Counted from the stretch's first letter, positions 1 to 8,077 are shown. The stretch: DNA of 64,000 bases from Longispora fulva (GCF_015751905.1 NZ_JADOUF010000001.1:3224001-3288000); one strand, 5' to 3'. The notes: generated from the letters alone by a model not told the origin. Numbers and translations are program-made.

Positions 1-74
1 ACAAGCTCGAACTCCGCGACCGGATTCAGGCCGTGATCTTCGCCTACGAGAGCCGACTCATCCACCTGGCATGA
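1..74 (+). CDS. C-terminal end of a LuxR/NarL-type response regulator (5' cut by window)
   Basis: After two leftover bases, codons from position 3 read to TGA at 72-74. The last 23 residues contain the pattern RDR-QAV-FAYES typical of the final recognition and support helices of the GerE/LuxR DNA-binding domain of NarL-family response regulators. The receiver domain and most of the helix-turn-helix lie upstream of the window, so the signal and targets cannot be judged. The family assignment rests on this short tail only. Confidence 0.6.
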   Translation, partial: KLELRDRIQAVIFAYESRLIHLA

Positions 75-98
75 CGCGCACCCCGTCGGCCCCCGTTC

Positions 99-581
99 TC
101 AGCGCGGTGCGGGCCCTGACTGGTCCCAGCCGGGCGCGTTGACGTGCAGCGTCGTCTCGCCCCGGCCGACCTCCTGACCGCACGCGCGGCAGATCGTGAC
201 CGGGTCGAGCGGCTGCCCGCAGATGTGCTCAAGCGTCACCGGCGGGGTGTCGGCCAGCCACTTGTCGCCCCAGGACAGCAGCGCGAGCATCACGGGCCGC
301 AGTTCGGTGCCGGCTTCGGTGAGGTGGTACTCGTGGCGTTCGGGCCGCTCGGAGTACTGGCGGCGTTCCAGGACGCCGGCCTCGACCAGGCCGCGGAGCC
401 GGGCGGCCATCCGGTCGCGCGGGGCTCCGGTGTTGCGGACGATGTCGACGAACCGGTGGTTGCCGTAGGTGATCTCGCGGACCGCCAGCAGGGCCCACCG
501 TTCGCCGAGGAGTTGGAGGGCCGCGGCGACGGAGCACGGCCGGCCGGGCAGTGCGGTCCAATCCACGTGTGGCGTCGTCAT
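99..581 (-). CDS. HxlR-family winged-helix transcriptional regulator
   Basis: A 160-residue protein. The winged helix (about residues 10-105) has the HxlR signature: CSVAAALQLLGERW near the start, then FVDIVRNTGAPRDRMAARL, and a wing ending RHEYHLTEAG. HxlR proteins bind inverted repeats as dimers and often respond to electrophiles or drugs. The C-terminal extension carries a CRAC pair and further cysteines (HICGQP), which could bind metal or sense redox; this is inference. I chose ATG at 581 because the residues before it are not conserved and 581 faces the divergent exporter with a 45-base gap. Divergence from a 14-TM exporter suggests local control of that gene. Confidence 0.88.
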   Translation of the reverse strand: MTTPHVDWTALPGRPCSVAAALQLLGERWALLAVREITYGNHRFVDIVRNTGAPRDRMAARLRGLVEAGVLERRQYSERPERHEYHLTEAGTELRPVMLALLSWGDKWLADTPPVTLEHICGQPLDPVTICRACGQEVGRGETTLHVNAPGWDQSGPAPR

Positions 582-590
582 ACGACTAGG

Positions 591-619
591 TTGCCATATC
601 AAACCGACTCGGCTAGCGT
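591..619 (+). promoter_or_regulatory. Promoter of the MFS exporter, probably leaderless, overlapping an HxlR site
   Basis: TTGCCA at 591-596 and TAGCGT at 614-619 are exactly 17 bases apart and fit actinobacterial -35 and TANNNT -10 elements. The -10 ends 7 bases before ATG 627, the spacing seen in leaderless genes, and there is no Shine-Dalgarno sequence. GGTT and AACC at 589-592 and 602-605 form a short inverted repeat over the -35, a plausible operator for the divergent HxlR regulator. Confidence 0.45.
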
Positions 620-626
620 CGCCCCC

Positions 627-2033
627 ATGTCAGTTCGAGAATCAAACCGTCCAGTCCAAGCGGTACCTCCGCGCACCGGCCGGGTCTTCGCGATCGTCGC
701 CCTCGCCGTCGGCATGGCCAACCTGGACCTGTTCGTGGTCAACGTCGCCCTCCCGGTGATCGGCCGCGACTTCCACGGCGCCCCACTGTCGTCCCTGTCC
801 TGGGTCCTCAACGGCTACGCCATCGTGTTCGCCGCCCTGCTCGTCCCGCTCGGCCGGATCGCCGACCGGATCGGCCACCGGACAGGGTTCCTGCTCGGCC
901 TGGGCACCTTCACCCTCGCCTCCGCACTGTGCGCGCTGTGCCCGTCGGTCGGCTGGCTGATCGCCGCCCGGGTACTCCAGGCCGCCGGCGCCGCACTGTG
1001 CGTGCCGACCTCGCTGGCACTCCTGCTGGCCGCCGCCGCACCCGAGCGACGCGCACCGCTGGTCCGCGCCTGGGTCGCGGTGGGCGGCGTGGCCGCGGCG
1101 CTCGGCCCGGTGCTGGGCGGACTGCTCACCCAGATCGACTGGCGCTGGGTCTTCCTGATCAACGTGCCGATCGGCGTCGCCGGCCTGGTGCTCGGCCCCC
1201 GCGTGCTACCGCGCAACGACGCGCGGGCCGACAAGCCCTGGCCGGACATGCTCGGCAGCGCACTCATGATCTTCGCGGTCGGAGCACTGGCGCTGGCCCT
1301 GGTCAAGGCCGACGACTGGGGCTGGGGGTCCGTCCGGTTCGGCGGCACCGTCGCGGTCGCGGTCCTCGCCGCCGCGCTGTTCGTGTGGCGATCCGCCGTG
1401 CACCCAGCGCCGGTGCTGGACATGTCACTGCTGCGGGTGCGCGGCTTCGGCGTCGCGACCGTCGCCGCCACGCTGTTCACCGTCGCGTTCGCGATGATGC
1501 TGCTGTCCGTCGTGCTGTGGTGCCAGCAGGTCCTCGGCTACTCTGCGGTGCAGACCGGGCTTGCGGTCGCGCCCGGACCATTGATGGTGCCGCTGCTGTC
1601 CCTGATGGTCAGCGGACTGGCGCGCCGGATGGGCGGCGCGAACCGGGTCGCGGCGCTCGGCACCGCGCTGTTCGCCGGCGGCATCGCCTGGTGGGCGGCG
1701 AGCGTGGACCCGAGCGTGCCCGCCAGCTACCCGAGCCAGATCCTGCCCGGGATGGTGCTGACCGGGATCGGCGTCGGGCTCACCCTGCCGGCGTTGATCG
1801 GCTCGGCGGCCGCGGCCCTGCCCGCCACCCAGTTCGCCACCGGCTCCGCCGTGATCCAGATGGGCCGACAGGTCGGCTCGGTGCTCGGCATCTCGCTGCT
1901 GGTCACCGTCCTGGGCGGCCGGAGCGGCCAGGACCCGGTGGAGATGTTCCGCTCGGGCTGGCTGGTGCTGCTGGGCGTCTGCGCGGTCGCGCTGGTGGCC
2001 GCGGCCTGGCCGGCGAAGCGACCGACCGCCTGA
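627..2033 (+). CDS. MFS drug exporter, DHA2 (14-TM, EmrB/QacA) family
   Basis: A 468-residue inner-membrane proton antiporter for drugs. The first helix has NLDLFVVNVALP (motif D1 of 14-TM exporters), the loop after TM2 has GRIADRIGHR (MFS motif A), and TM5 carries the antiporter pattern around GPVLGG. The length and number of hydrophobic segments fit the DHA2 family. The start is ATG 627 just behind a candidate leaderless promoter. It diverges from the HxlR regulator, which probably represses it until an inducing compound appears. A strong hairpin follows the stop. The substrate cannot be told from sequence. Confidence 0.9.
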   Translation: MSVRESNRPVQAVPPRTGRVFAIVALAVGMANLDLFVVNVALPVIGRDFHGAPLSSLSWVLNGYAIVFAALLVPLGRIADRIGHRTGFLLGLGTFTLASALCALCPSVGWLIAARVLQAAGAALCVPTSLALLLAAAAPERRAPLVRAWVAVGGVAAALGPVLGGLLTQIDWRWVFLINVPIGVAGLVLGPRVLPRNDARADKPWPDMLGSALMIFAVGALALALVKADDWGWGSVRFGGTVAVAVLAAALFVWRSAVHPAPVLDMSLLRVRGFGVATVAATLFTVAFAMMLLSVVLWCQQVLGYSAVQTGLAVAPGPLMVPLLSLMVSGLARRMGGANRVAALGTALFAGGIAWWAASVDPSVPASYPSQILPGMVLTGIGVGLTLPALIGSAAAALPATQFATGSAVIQMGRQVGSVLGISLLVTVLGGRSGQDPVEMFRSGWLVLLGVCAVALVAAAWPAKRPTA

Positions 2034-2048
2034 CCCGGCGACCCTTGG

Positions 2049-2080
2049 GCCGCCTCGCCCCGGACGTGGGGCGAGGCGGC
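2049..2080 (+). terminator. Strong hairpin terminator after the MFS exporter
   Basis: A perfect 13-bp inverted repeat (2049-2061 with 2068-2080) around a 6-base loop, starting 15 bases after the exporter stop. There is no T-tract, as is common for terminators in high-GC actinomycetes. Confidence 0.7.
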
Positions 2081-2097
2081 GTCCAAGTACCCGATCC

Positions 2098-2116
2098 GTA
2101 CAGGCAGGCACTGTAC
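2098..2116 (+). repeat. Small inverted repeat preceding the IS200-like remnant
   Basis: GTACAG (2098-2103) and CTGTAC (2111-2116) form a perfect 6-bp hairpin with a 7-base loop directly before the transposase remnant. IS200/IS605 elements carry subterminal hairpins recognised by TnpA, so this may be what is left of the left end. The match is short and could be chance. Confidence 0.3.
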
Positions 2117-2120
2117 CTTT

Positions 2121-2285
2121 GTGCCCCACGCCCATTTGGTTCGCGTCACGAAGTACCGGGCGCCGGTGTTCACCGACACCCACCTGGCCTACCTGGAACA
2201 GATCATGCGCGACGTGCGCGCGGAGTTCGAACGCGAACCGGTCGAACAACAGCGAGGACAACCACGTGAGCACTGTGGTGGGAGC
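2121..2285 (+). pseudogene. Decayed IS200/IS605 TnpA (Y1 transposase) fragment
   Basis: The translated start reads HLVRVTKYRAPVFTD, then LEQIMRDVRAEFE, which matches the N-terminal part of the small HUH-type Y1 transposases of IS200/IS605. Near 2240-2250 the frame is lost; in the next frame the expected EDNHV segment (EDDHVHLL in intact enzymes) appears at about 2263-2278. The rest, including the catalytic tyrosine helix, is missing. This is a dead fragment of about 55 recognisable residues and a mark of past insertion. No partner TnpB or guide-RNA end was recognised. Confidence 0.7.
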
Positions 2286-2331
2286 TGGCCGCAGAACTCC
2301 GCTAACCGGTCGGACCCGTGGCGGCGAGCGG

Positions 2332-2916
2332 CTAGGTGAGGGGAATCCACACGGCGGTGGCGACGACCGCTCCGAGTCCGATGCCGGCCAGTACCTGTGC
2401 GGTGGTGTGATCCCGGAGCCGCACCCGGGACCAGGCGACAGCCGCCACGACCGGCACGGCGACGAGCAGTGCGGCGCCGAAGAGGAGCACCAGCACCGCG
2501 ACGGAGCCGGCCGCGACGGCGGTGTGGGCCGACAGCTTCCACCACAGCGCGTTGACGACTCCGGTGACGAGGAGGACGGCGAGCATCACGGCCCCGATCG
2601 CCACATCCTCCCGCGGCGCGCCGAGGAAGTGGAGCGCGAGCACGCCCAGCAGCACGGACAGCATGGCGAACAGCAGCGGGACCGTGCGCTGCCGGCGGTC
2701 GCCGATGTGGTGGTCGCCCTCGATCCGGCCGAGGCGCATGAATATCCGGATGACGGCGTACGGCACGACGGCGCTGAACACGACGGTGAGCAGGCCCCAT
2801 CCGAGGCCCGCCAGCCACGTCGGGCCGGCGTGCAGGCCGACGACGACCGGCATCGCGGCGGCCAGGACGGCGGGCGCGAAGACCTCGGTGATGACGCGGG
2901 CCGGGCGGGCGAGCAT
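2332..2916 (-). CDS. PAP2-like integral membrane protein
   Basis: A 194-residue protein with about six hydrophobic segments. A segment KLSAHTAVAAGSV resembles PAP2 phosphatase motif 2 (SGH) and SRVRLRDHTTAQVLAG resembles motif 3 (SRxxxxxHxxxD). The first motif is weak: GDRRQRTVP sits where K-x6-RP is expected, so catalytic activity is uncertain. Family members dephosphorylate lipid phosphates such as undecaprenyl pyrophosphate at the membrane. The start ATG 2916 has AGGAG about 9 bases upstream. It stands alone on the minus strand between the IS remnant and a GNAT gene. Confidence 0.7.
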   Translation of the reverse strand: MLARPARVITEVFAPAVLAAAMPVVVGLHAGPTWLAGLGWGLLTVVFSAVVPYAVIRIFMRLGRIEGDHHIGDRRQRTVPLLFAMLSVLLGVLALHFLGAPREDVAIGAVMLAVLLVTGVVNALWWKLSAHTAVAAGSVAVLVLLFGAALLVAVPVVAAVAWSRVRLRDHTTAQVLAGIGLGAVVATAVWIPLT

Positions 2917-3080
2917 GTTCTTCGACTCCTACTGCGGTGGGACGGATCCGCGGGGCGGGCCCGCACGAAACGGTGCGGGGCCGTAGGGAGGACCAGCCGT
3001 GCCGCGACCGGTTCGCGGATACTGGCGCGCTCGGCTGAACCGGCGGTCGTCCCGGTGGCCAACCGCCGGGACGACAGCGG

Positions 3081-3617
3081 TCACACCACCGGGCGGTGCA
3101 GCCGGAACACCACCGTGTGCCGCAGCGGGCCCTCGGGCTCGCCCGGGTCCTCGAAGTCCTCCGCCGGGTCGTGCGTCATGCCCAGCCGGCGCATCACCGC
3201 CTGCGAGCGGACGTTCGTCGCCGTGGTCAACGCGAGGATCTCCGGCAACGCCAGCGGCCCGAACCCGTGGTCGAGGACGGCCCGGGCGGCCTCGGTGGCG
3301 TACCCGTGGCCCCACGCCGAGCGGGCCAGCCGCCAGCCGATCTCGACCCCGGAGACCGGTAGTCCCTCGTCCACCGGGTCGAGGCCGGCGAAGCCGACGA
3401 ACTCGCCGGTGGCCGCGACCTCGACCGCCCACCAGCCGTAGCCGCGCTCGACGAGGTCGTCCTGGAAGCGCGCCATCGAGGCGGCGCTCTGGGCCGTGGT
3501 CAACGGCTCCCCCAGGTGTTCGCGGACCTCGGGGTCGGCGTTCATCGCGGCCCAGGGTTCGAGGTCGGACTCGCGCCAGTGACGCAGCAGCAGACGGTCG
3601 GTGCGCAGTTCGGCCAT
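3081..3617 (-). CDS. GNAT N-acetyltransferase, RimJ/RimL type
   Basis: A 178-residue GNAT. The N-terminal pattern ELRTDRLLLRHWRESDLEP is typical of RimJ/RimL-like enzymes, and the acetyl-CoA loop falls around SAWGHGYATEAARAVLDHGF, followed by NVRSQAVMRRLGM. Such enzymes transfer acetyl from acetyl-CoA to an amine on a protein N-terminus, antibiotic or metabolite; the substrate is not predictable. TAGTGT lies 6 bases before the ATG with no Shine-Dalgarno sequence, so the mRNA may be leaderless. It is a single gene facing away from the sigma factor that follows. Confidence 0.88.
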   Translation of the reverse strand: MAELRTDRLLLRHWRESDLEPWAAMNADPEVREHLGEPLTTAQSAASMARFQDDLVERGYGWWAVEVAATGEFVGFAGLDPVDEGLPVSGVEIGWRLARSAWGHGYATEAARAVLDHGFGPLALPEILALTTATNVRSQAVMRRLGMTHDPAEDFEDPGEPEGPLRHTVVFRLHRPVV

Positions 3618-3728
3618 CCCCGAACACTATCGTGATCTTGGTACGCGACCCCCGGCGGCCTGGGCGTGAACCCGTTCGGGCCGGATGACGGATAACCGGG
3701 TGACCATCCCCCACCCGAGAGGCCACCC

Positions 3729-4331
3729 ATGACACGGACAGAGGACGACGACGTCGACGACGCCGCCGTCATCTCCGGTTCTCTGCGCGAACCCGAACGG
3801 TTCGCCGTCCTGTTCCACCGGCACGGGCCGCACATCCACCGGTACCTGGCCCGGCGGCTCGGCCGCGAGGTCGCCGAGGACCTGCTGGGCGAGACGTTCC
3901 TCGCGGCGTTCCACAGGCGCGACCGGTACGACACCAGCCGGCCCGACGCCCGCCCCTGGCTGTACGGCATCGCCACCCACGTCGTCGGCCAGCACCGCCG
4001 CGACGAGGTGCGCCGGTACCGGCTTCGCGACGCCGTCCCGGCCGAACTCGACGAGGCCTGCCACGCCGACCGGGTCGCCGCGGACGTCACCAGTCAGGCG
4101 TTGCGGCGGCACCTGCTCGCCGCGCTGGGCGACCTGTCGACGGGCGACCGCGACGTGCTGCTCCTGGTCGCCTGGGAGGAGCTCAGCTACGAGGAGGTGG
4201 CGGCGGCGCTGGCGATCCCCGTCGGCACCGTGCGGTCCCGGCTGAACCGGGCCCGACGCAAGGTCCGCGAGACGCTCGGCGCGACCGAGCCCATGACGAC
4301 GATCGGAGAGGTGCTGAGCAGTGGTCGATGA
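3729..4331 (+). CDS. RNA polymerase ECF sigma factor
   Basis: A 200-residue sigma-70 family protein with region 2 (about residues 23-95: LFHRHGPHIHRYLARRLG, AEDLLGETFLAAF, WLYGIATHVV) and region 4 (about 125-185: LSYEEVAAALAIPVGTVRSRLNRARRKV). There are no regions 1 or 3, so it belongs to the ECF group. An acidic start (EDDDVDDAA) precedes region 2. The downstream membrane protein overlaps its 3' end by 11 bases, the usual arrangement of an ECF sigma with its anti-sigma-like or CU044_5270-type partner. It would direct transcription of a stress or envelope regulon. Confidence 0.92.
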   Translation: MTRTEDDDVDDAAVISGSLREPERFAVLFHRHGPHIHRYLARRLGREVAEDLLGETFLAAFHRRDRYDTSRPDARPWLYGIATHVVGQHRRDEVRRYRLRDAVPAELDEACHADRVAADVTSQALRRHLLAALGDLSTGDRDVLLLVAWEELSYEEVAAALAIPVGTVRSRLNRARRKVRETLGATEPMTTIGEVLSSGR

Positions 4332-5217
4332 CATCCGACTGGTCCGCGAATTGGGCCAGGACACCCCGTTGGCCCGACTGGACGAGCTGGACGGGGCGTA
4401 CGCCCGGCTGATGGCGGCGGCGACCGCCCGGCCGGAATCCGCGCCCGCCCCCCGCCGCCGTCGCCGTTTCGTACTGGCCTTCGGGCTGCCCGGGCTCGTG
4501 GCCGCCGCCGTGGCCGCGGTGCTCGTGTTCGGCCCGCTCGACGGGGGCCGGCCGGACGCGGCGCACGCGGAGGCGGCCGTGGTCCTGCACAGGGCGGCCG
4601 CCGCGGCGCTCACCGTCCCGGACGTGGAGCCCCGGCCCGACCAGTTCTACTATGTGCGGTCCCAGTTCGGGACAGTCGAGAACGAGGTGTGGCTGTCGAT
4701 GGACGGTCGCCACGACGGGTACTCCAGCGAGGCCGGCCATCCGGGGGAACCCTGGCCGGCCTGTGTCGATGGCCGCCAGCAGGCCTACGACAAGTACGGC
4801 AAGCTCCTGGTCGGCGTCACCCAGGAGTGCCAGCCGCGTCCCGCCTACCGGCCGGAGCTGCCGGACACGGCCGACGGGATGTTCACCTACCTCAACGGGC
4901 TCGCCGAAACCTCCCCGCAGGACACCCGGGCCAACTACATCGCGAAGACGGCGATGGAGATGATGGAGTGGACGTACCTGCGGCCGAAGGTCCGGGCGGC
5001 GCTGTTCGAGGCGCTCGGCAGGGTGCCCGGCCTGACCGTCGTGCGGGACGTCACCGACGGTTCGGGGCGGGCAGGGGTGGGAATCGGCTGGGATCCCGGG
5101 TCGGGCGCGCAGTACGTGCTGGTCTTCCACCCGACGACGTTCGCGTACCTGGGGATGCGGACCTTCGGGGCGATCCTGCAGGTGGCCGTCGTGGACCGGG
5201 CGGGCCAGCAGCCCTAG
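4321..5217 (+). CDS. CU044_5270-type membrane protein, partner of the ECF sigma factor
   Basis: A 298-residue protein starting at GTG 4321 inside the end of the sigma gene. A basic stretch (APRRRRRF) is followed by one membrane helix (about residues 48-70), then an extracytoplasmic domain with FYYVRSQFG and NEVWLSMDGRHDG, a layout I recognise from the CU044_5270 family found next to actinobacterial ECF sigma factors. The cytoplasmic N-terminus (about 45 residues) could bind the sigma factor as an anti-sigma, but no zinc-binding HxxxCxxC motif is present. The overlap implies translational coupling. Its exact role is unknown. Confidence 0.75.
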   Translation: MVDDIRLVRELGQDTPLARLDELDGAYARLMAAATARPESAPAPRRRRRFVLAFGLPGLVAAAVAAVLVFGPLDGGRPDAAHAEAAVVLHRAAAAALTVPDVEPRPDQFYYVRSQFGTVENEVWLSMDGRHDGYSSEAGHPGEPWPACVDGRQQAYDKYGKLLVGVTQECQPRPAYRPELPDTADGMFTYLNGLAETSPQDTRANYIAKTAMEMMEWTYLRPKVRAALFEALGRVPGLTVVRDVTDGSGRAGVGIGWDPGSGAQYVLVFHPTTFAYLGMRTFGAILQVAVVDRAGQQP

Positions 5218-5251
5218 ACGCCGTGTCCCCGGGTGGCGTTCACTCGGGGAC

Positions 5252-5800
5252 ATGAAGGATCGCGAGGAAGCCGAACGGCTGCTGATCTCCCTGGGTGCCG
5301 GGGACGTCGACCACCCTGGCGGTGACCTGCTCGGCCACCTGCGCAGGGTGGCCGAGCGGCTCGACGAGTGGGGTGCCGGGCCGGCGGTGCGCGCCGCCGG
5401 CCTGTGCCACGCCGCGTACGGCACGGACGGTTTCGACCATCCGCTGCTGGACCTGGCCGAGCGCCCCCGACTGGCCGGGGTGATCGGCCCGGAGGCCGAG
5501 GCGCTGGTGTACCTGTACGGCGGCTGCGACCGGCGGGCCACGTACCCGCTGTTGTCGGGTTCCGGGCCGGTGCCGTTCCGGGACCGGTTCACCGGCGCCG
5601 TCCGGGAGCCGGCCGAGGGCGAAGTCCGGGCATTTCTGGAGATCACGGCGGCCAACGAGCTCGACGTCCTGGCCCACAACCCGGAGCTGGCCGCCCTGCA
5701 CGGCCCGGCGTTGGCGGCGCTGTTCGGTGCCGTCCGGGACCGGCTGTCTGTGGCCTCGTGGCGCGCCTGCCGCGCGCAGCTCGGCGACATTAATAGTTGA
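5252..5800 (+). CDS. DUF6817-like (HD-fold-like) protein
   Basis: A 182-residue soluble protein. The segment LLGHLRRVAERLDEWGAGPAV followed by AGLCHAAYGTDGF matches the pattern of DUF6817 proteins, in which the two histidines resemble HD phosphohydrolase ligands (H..., then CHAxYGT). The reaction is unknown; similar proteins often sit in metabolic or biosynthetic loci. The start ATG 5252 follows the previous gene after 34 bases. Its stop lies inside the inverted repeat that marks the next promoter region. Confidence 0.6.
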   Translation: MKDREEAERLLISLGAGDVDHPGGDLLGHLRRVAERLDEWGAGPAVRAAGLCHAAYGTDGFDHPLLDLAERPRLAGVIGPEAEALVYLYGGCDRRATYPLLSGSGPVPFRDRFTGAVREPAEGEVRAFLEITAANELDVLAHNPELAALHGPALAALFGAVRDRLSVASWRACRAQLGDINS

Positions 5801-5814
5801 CTCTGACTAGTCAA
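5797..5814 (+). promoter_or_regulatory. Inverted repeat TTGACT-N6-AGTCAA, candidate PadR operator
   Basis: A perfect 6-bp inverted repeat with a 6-base spacer at the 3' end of the DUF6817 gene, about 58 bases before the PadR operon; the inner TGACTAGTCA (5804-5813) is itself a perfect 10-base palindrome. TTGACT could also serve as a -35 element. Autoregulation by the downstream PadR protein is the natural reading but is inference. Confidence 0.4.
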
Positions 5815-5871
5815 TGCCGGATAGTTGGAGTTGGCCATAGAGGCCGCCCCGCTCTCTGGAAGGACGCCGTC

Positions 5872-6330
5872 ATGGACACCGTCACCACCCCGGTCCGGAT
5901 CCCCGCGCACCACACCCTGACCCGCCGACTCGGCCACTGGACCACAGAACGCGAGTTCCAGGTCCGCGCGCACCGGGGCGCGGCGGTGCTCGACCTGCGC
6001 TCCCCGCAGATCCCGGCCGGCGACATCCACATCGACGTCGACCTCGACCGCGCCATGCTCAAGCTGCTCGTCGCCGAGGACGCCGTCATCGACGACTGGA
6101 ACCTGCACCGGGTCGGCCGCGGCCGGATCAAGGACTGGGAGCGCCCCACCGCCACCGGTGGCCGCCGTATCGTGATCACCGGTCGGCTCGCCGGCGCCGA
6201 GATCCGGGTGCACCGGGGCGGCATCGCGATCCTGTCCGCGATGTTCACCAGGGAATACTGGGCGGACCTGCGTCGGGCACACCGGCAGGGCGGGTACCCG
6301 ACCGTGGACGACCCGACCCGTACTTCCTGA
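5872..6330 (+). CDS. Conserved hypothetical protein of a PadR operon
   Basis: A 152-residue soluble protein without membrane segments or a signal peptide. It contains LRSPQIPAGDIHIDVDLDRAMLKLLV and KDWERPTATGGRRIVITGRLAGAEIRV, a beta-rich pattern that I have seen in actinobacterial proteins encoded immediately before PadR regulators; I do not know its biochemical role. The start ATG 5872 has GGAAGGA about 7 bases upstream. It ends 14 bases before the PadR gene, so both are probably one transcription unit under the inverted repeat at 5797. Confidence 0.65.
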   Translation: MDTVTTPVRIPAHHTLTRRLGHWTTEREFQVRAHRGAAVLDLRSPQIPAGDIHIDVDLDRAMLKLLVAEDAVIDDWNLHRVGRGRIKDWERPTATGGRRIVITGRLAGAEIRVHRGGIAILSAMFTREYWADLRRAHRQGGYPTVDDPTRTS

Positions 6331-6344
6331 AGGAGCTGCGCCTG

Positions 6345-6956
6345 ATGGCGAAGAAGCGCAAGGTCGGCAACCTGCTGGCACTGGCCGTGCTGTCCTACCT
6401 GATCCAGCGGCCGATGCACCCCTACGAGCTGAGCCGCACGCTGCGCGACAACGGGGACGCCCGCAGCATCAAGTTCAACCACGGCTCGCTCTACATGGTG
6501 GTCCAGCAGCTCGCCAAGGCCGGCTTCATCGCCGAACAGGAGACCAACCGCGACGGCCAGCGCCCCGAGCGCACGGTGTACGCGCTCACGGACGCCGGCC
6601 GGGTCGAGCTGCGCGACTGGCTCCGCGAGCTGATCGGCGAACCGCAGCACGAGTACCCGCACTTCGTCGCCGGGCTGTCCCTGGTCGGGGCCCTGCCCCC
6701 GAGCGAGGTGGTCCCACTGCTGCGCCTCCGGGCCGAGCGGCTGGCCGCCCAGCGCACCGAGATCCGGACGCTCGTCGACGACGCGCTCGCCCAGGGCCTG
6801 CCGGGGCTGTTCCTCGTCGAGGAGGAGTACCGGCTGGCGTTGCTGGAGGCCGAGGCGGCGTTCGTCGAGCGGTTCCTCGGGCAGATCCTGGATCCGGAGA
6901 CCGGCTGGGGCCCGATGTGGGCCCAGTTCCACGGCGAGCCGGCCCCGGAGGCCTGA
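6345..6956 (+). CDS. PadR-family transcriptional regulator
   Basis: A 203-residue protein with the PadR winged helix (residues 8-85: LLALAVLSYLIQRPMHPYEL, then FNHGSLYMVVQQLAKAGFI and ERTVYALTDAGR) and a C-terminal helical dimerisation domain of the Vir_act_alpha_C type. PadR proteins repress adjacent genes and release DNA on ligand binding. A Shine-Dalgarno AAGGAG lies 8 bases before ATG 6345. The upstream inverted repeat at 5797-5814 is its likely operator. A short GC stem after the stop separates it from the convergent sbnB. Confidence 0.9.
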   Translation: MAKKRKVGNLLALAVLSYLIQRPMHPYELSRTLRDNGDARSIKFNHGSLYMVVQQLAKAGFIAEQETNRDGQRPERTVYALTDAGRVELRDWLRELIGEPQHEYPHFVAGLSLVGALPPSEVVPLLRLRAERLAAQRTEIRTLVDDALAQGLPGLFLVEEEYRLALLEAEAAFVERFLGQILDPETGWGPMWAQFHGEPAPEA

Positions 6957-6958
6957 CC

Positions 6959-6979
6959 CGCCGCCGGCGCGGGGCGGCG
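6959..6979. terminator. Possible short GC hairpin between padR and sbnB
   Basis: CGCCGCC (6959-6965) pairs with GGCGGCG (6973-6979) over a 7-base loop in the convergent gap between the PadR gene and sbnB. In such GC-rich DNA a 7-bp stem is weak evidence. Confidence 0.3.
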
Positions 6980-7081
6980 CGAACGAACAGCGCGCCCCTG
7001 AAACCAACCGCCGGCTGGTCGGGCCCCGCGGGTGGCACGCCCGGCGGCCGGGGACTCGTCACTCCCAGCCGGCCGACCGGA

Positions 7082-8077
7082 TCAGCCCGGGAAGAATCCC
7101 GGCACGGTGACCGCGCGCCCGGCCGCCAGCGCCTCGGCGAGAACGACGCTGCCCACCGCGATGTCGAGCACCCCGAGACCGAACGGCGAGAAGATCGTCG
7201 GCAGGCCCGGGTCGAGCGTGACGTCGCCGCGCAGGACCTGGCCGAGGGTGCCGTTGACGAACTCACGGGTACCCGTCAACTGCTCCGCGAGGTGCGGTGA
7301 CGTCTGGGCCTTGAGGCAGTGGTCGACGTCGTCGACGACGTTGTTCGCCCGCAGCAGCAGCTCGGGGGCGAGGTCGCGCAGCGACACGTTGAGCACCAGT
7401 TGTCCCGGGCGCAGCGGGGTGTCGGCGGGCACGTAGGGCGTGCCGGCCGTGGTGGCGAAGACGACGAGGTCGCGGTCGAGCGCGTCGGCGAGGCTTCCGG
7501 TGCCGGCGCCGTCGAACTCGGCGGCGAGCCTCGCGGCCCGGGCCGGTTCCAGGTCGTGGCAGACCACGTCGTCGAGGGGCACGCCGACCTGGCGCAGGTA
7601 CCGGCCGATGGTGCTGGCGATCACCCCGGTGCCGACGAAGCCGACGCTCCGCGGGGCCGGGGCCGTCCCGTCGGGGGGCCAGGTGCCGCCGAGGACCGCG
7701 GCGGCGATCGCCGCGGACGCCGCGGTACGGGCAGCGCTGATCCCCGCGGACTCCAGGCACGCGTAGGGCCGGCCGGTCGCGTAGTCGTTGAGGATCAGCA
7801 CGGCCGAGGCGCGCGGGATCCCCCGGTCGTGGTTGCCGGGGAAGCTGCTGATCCACTTGATGCCGGCGGTGTCCACCGAGCCGCCCAGGTAGGCGGGCAG
7901 GGCGATGATCCGGCTGTCGGGCTTGTCGGGGAACCGGAGGAAATAGCTGTCCGGGTTGATGCTGTGGCCGGCGTCGTGCAGGAGGTAGGTCTCCGCCACG
8001 ATGTCGACGACCCGGCCCTGCGCCGCGGCGAGGATGTCGTCGGCCACGACCCCCGGCACGACATGGAACTCAGACAA
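7082..8077 (-). CDS. sbnB: SbnB-type dehydrogenase, 2,3-diaminopropionate biosynthesis
   Basis: A 331-residue member of the ornithine cyclodeaminase/mu-crystallin fold. SbnB enzymes oxidatively hydrolyse N-(1-amino-1-carboxy-2-ethyl)-glutamate to L-2,3-diaminopropionate plus 2-oxoglutarate with NAD. The Rossmann motif GFVGTGVIAS lies near residues 180-190; the N-terminal half has HSINPDSYFLRFPDKPDSRI and GIKWISSFPGNHDRGIPRAS, characteristic of SbnB rather than true cyclodeaminases. TTG 8077, inside the last codons of sbnA, is favoured because AAAGGTGGG sits 4-8 bases before it; GTG 8092 is an alternative. It is coupled to sbnA and provides a non-proteinogenic building block for the NRPS on the other strand. 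Confidence 0.9.
   Translation of the reverse strand: MSEFHVVPGVVADDILAAAQGRVVDIVAETYLLHDAGHSINPDSYFLRFPDKPDSRIIALPAYLGGSVDTAGIKWISSFPGNHDRGIPRASAVLILNDYATGRPYACLESAGISAARTAASAAIAAAVLGGTWPPDGTAPAPRSVGFVGTGVIASTIGRYLRQVGVPLDDVVCHDLEPARAARLAAEFDGAGTGSLADALDRDLVVFATTAGTPYVPADTPLRPGQLVLNVSLRDLAPELLLRANNVVDDVDHCLKAQTSPHLAEQLTGTREFVNGTLGQVLRGDVTLDPGLPTIFSPFGLGVLDIAVGSVVLAEALAAGRAVTVPGFFPG

Noticed and set aside
2119-3441. A 440-codon plus-strand frame across the PAP2-like and GNAT genes
   Set aside because: Its translation is low-complexity and antisense to two genes with recognisable families; only its first part coincides with the shifted IS200 remnant.
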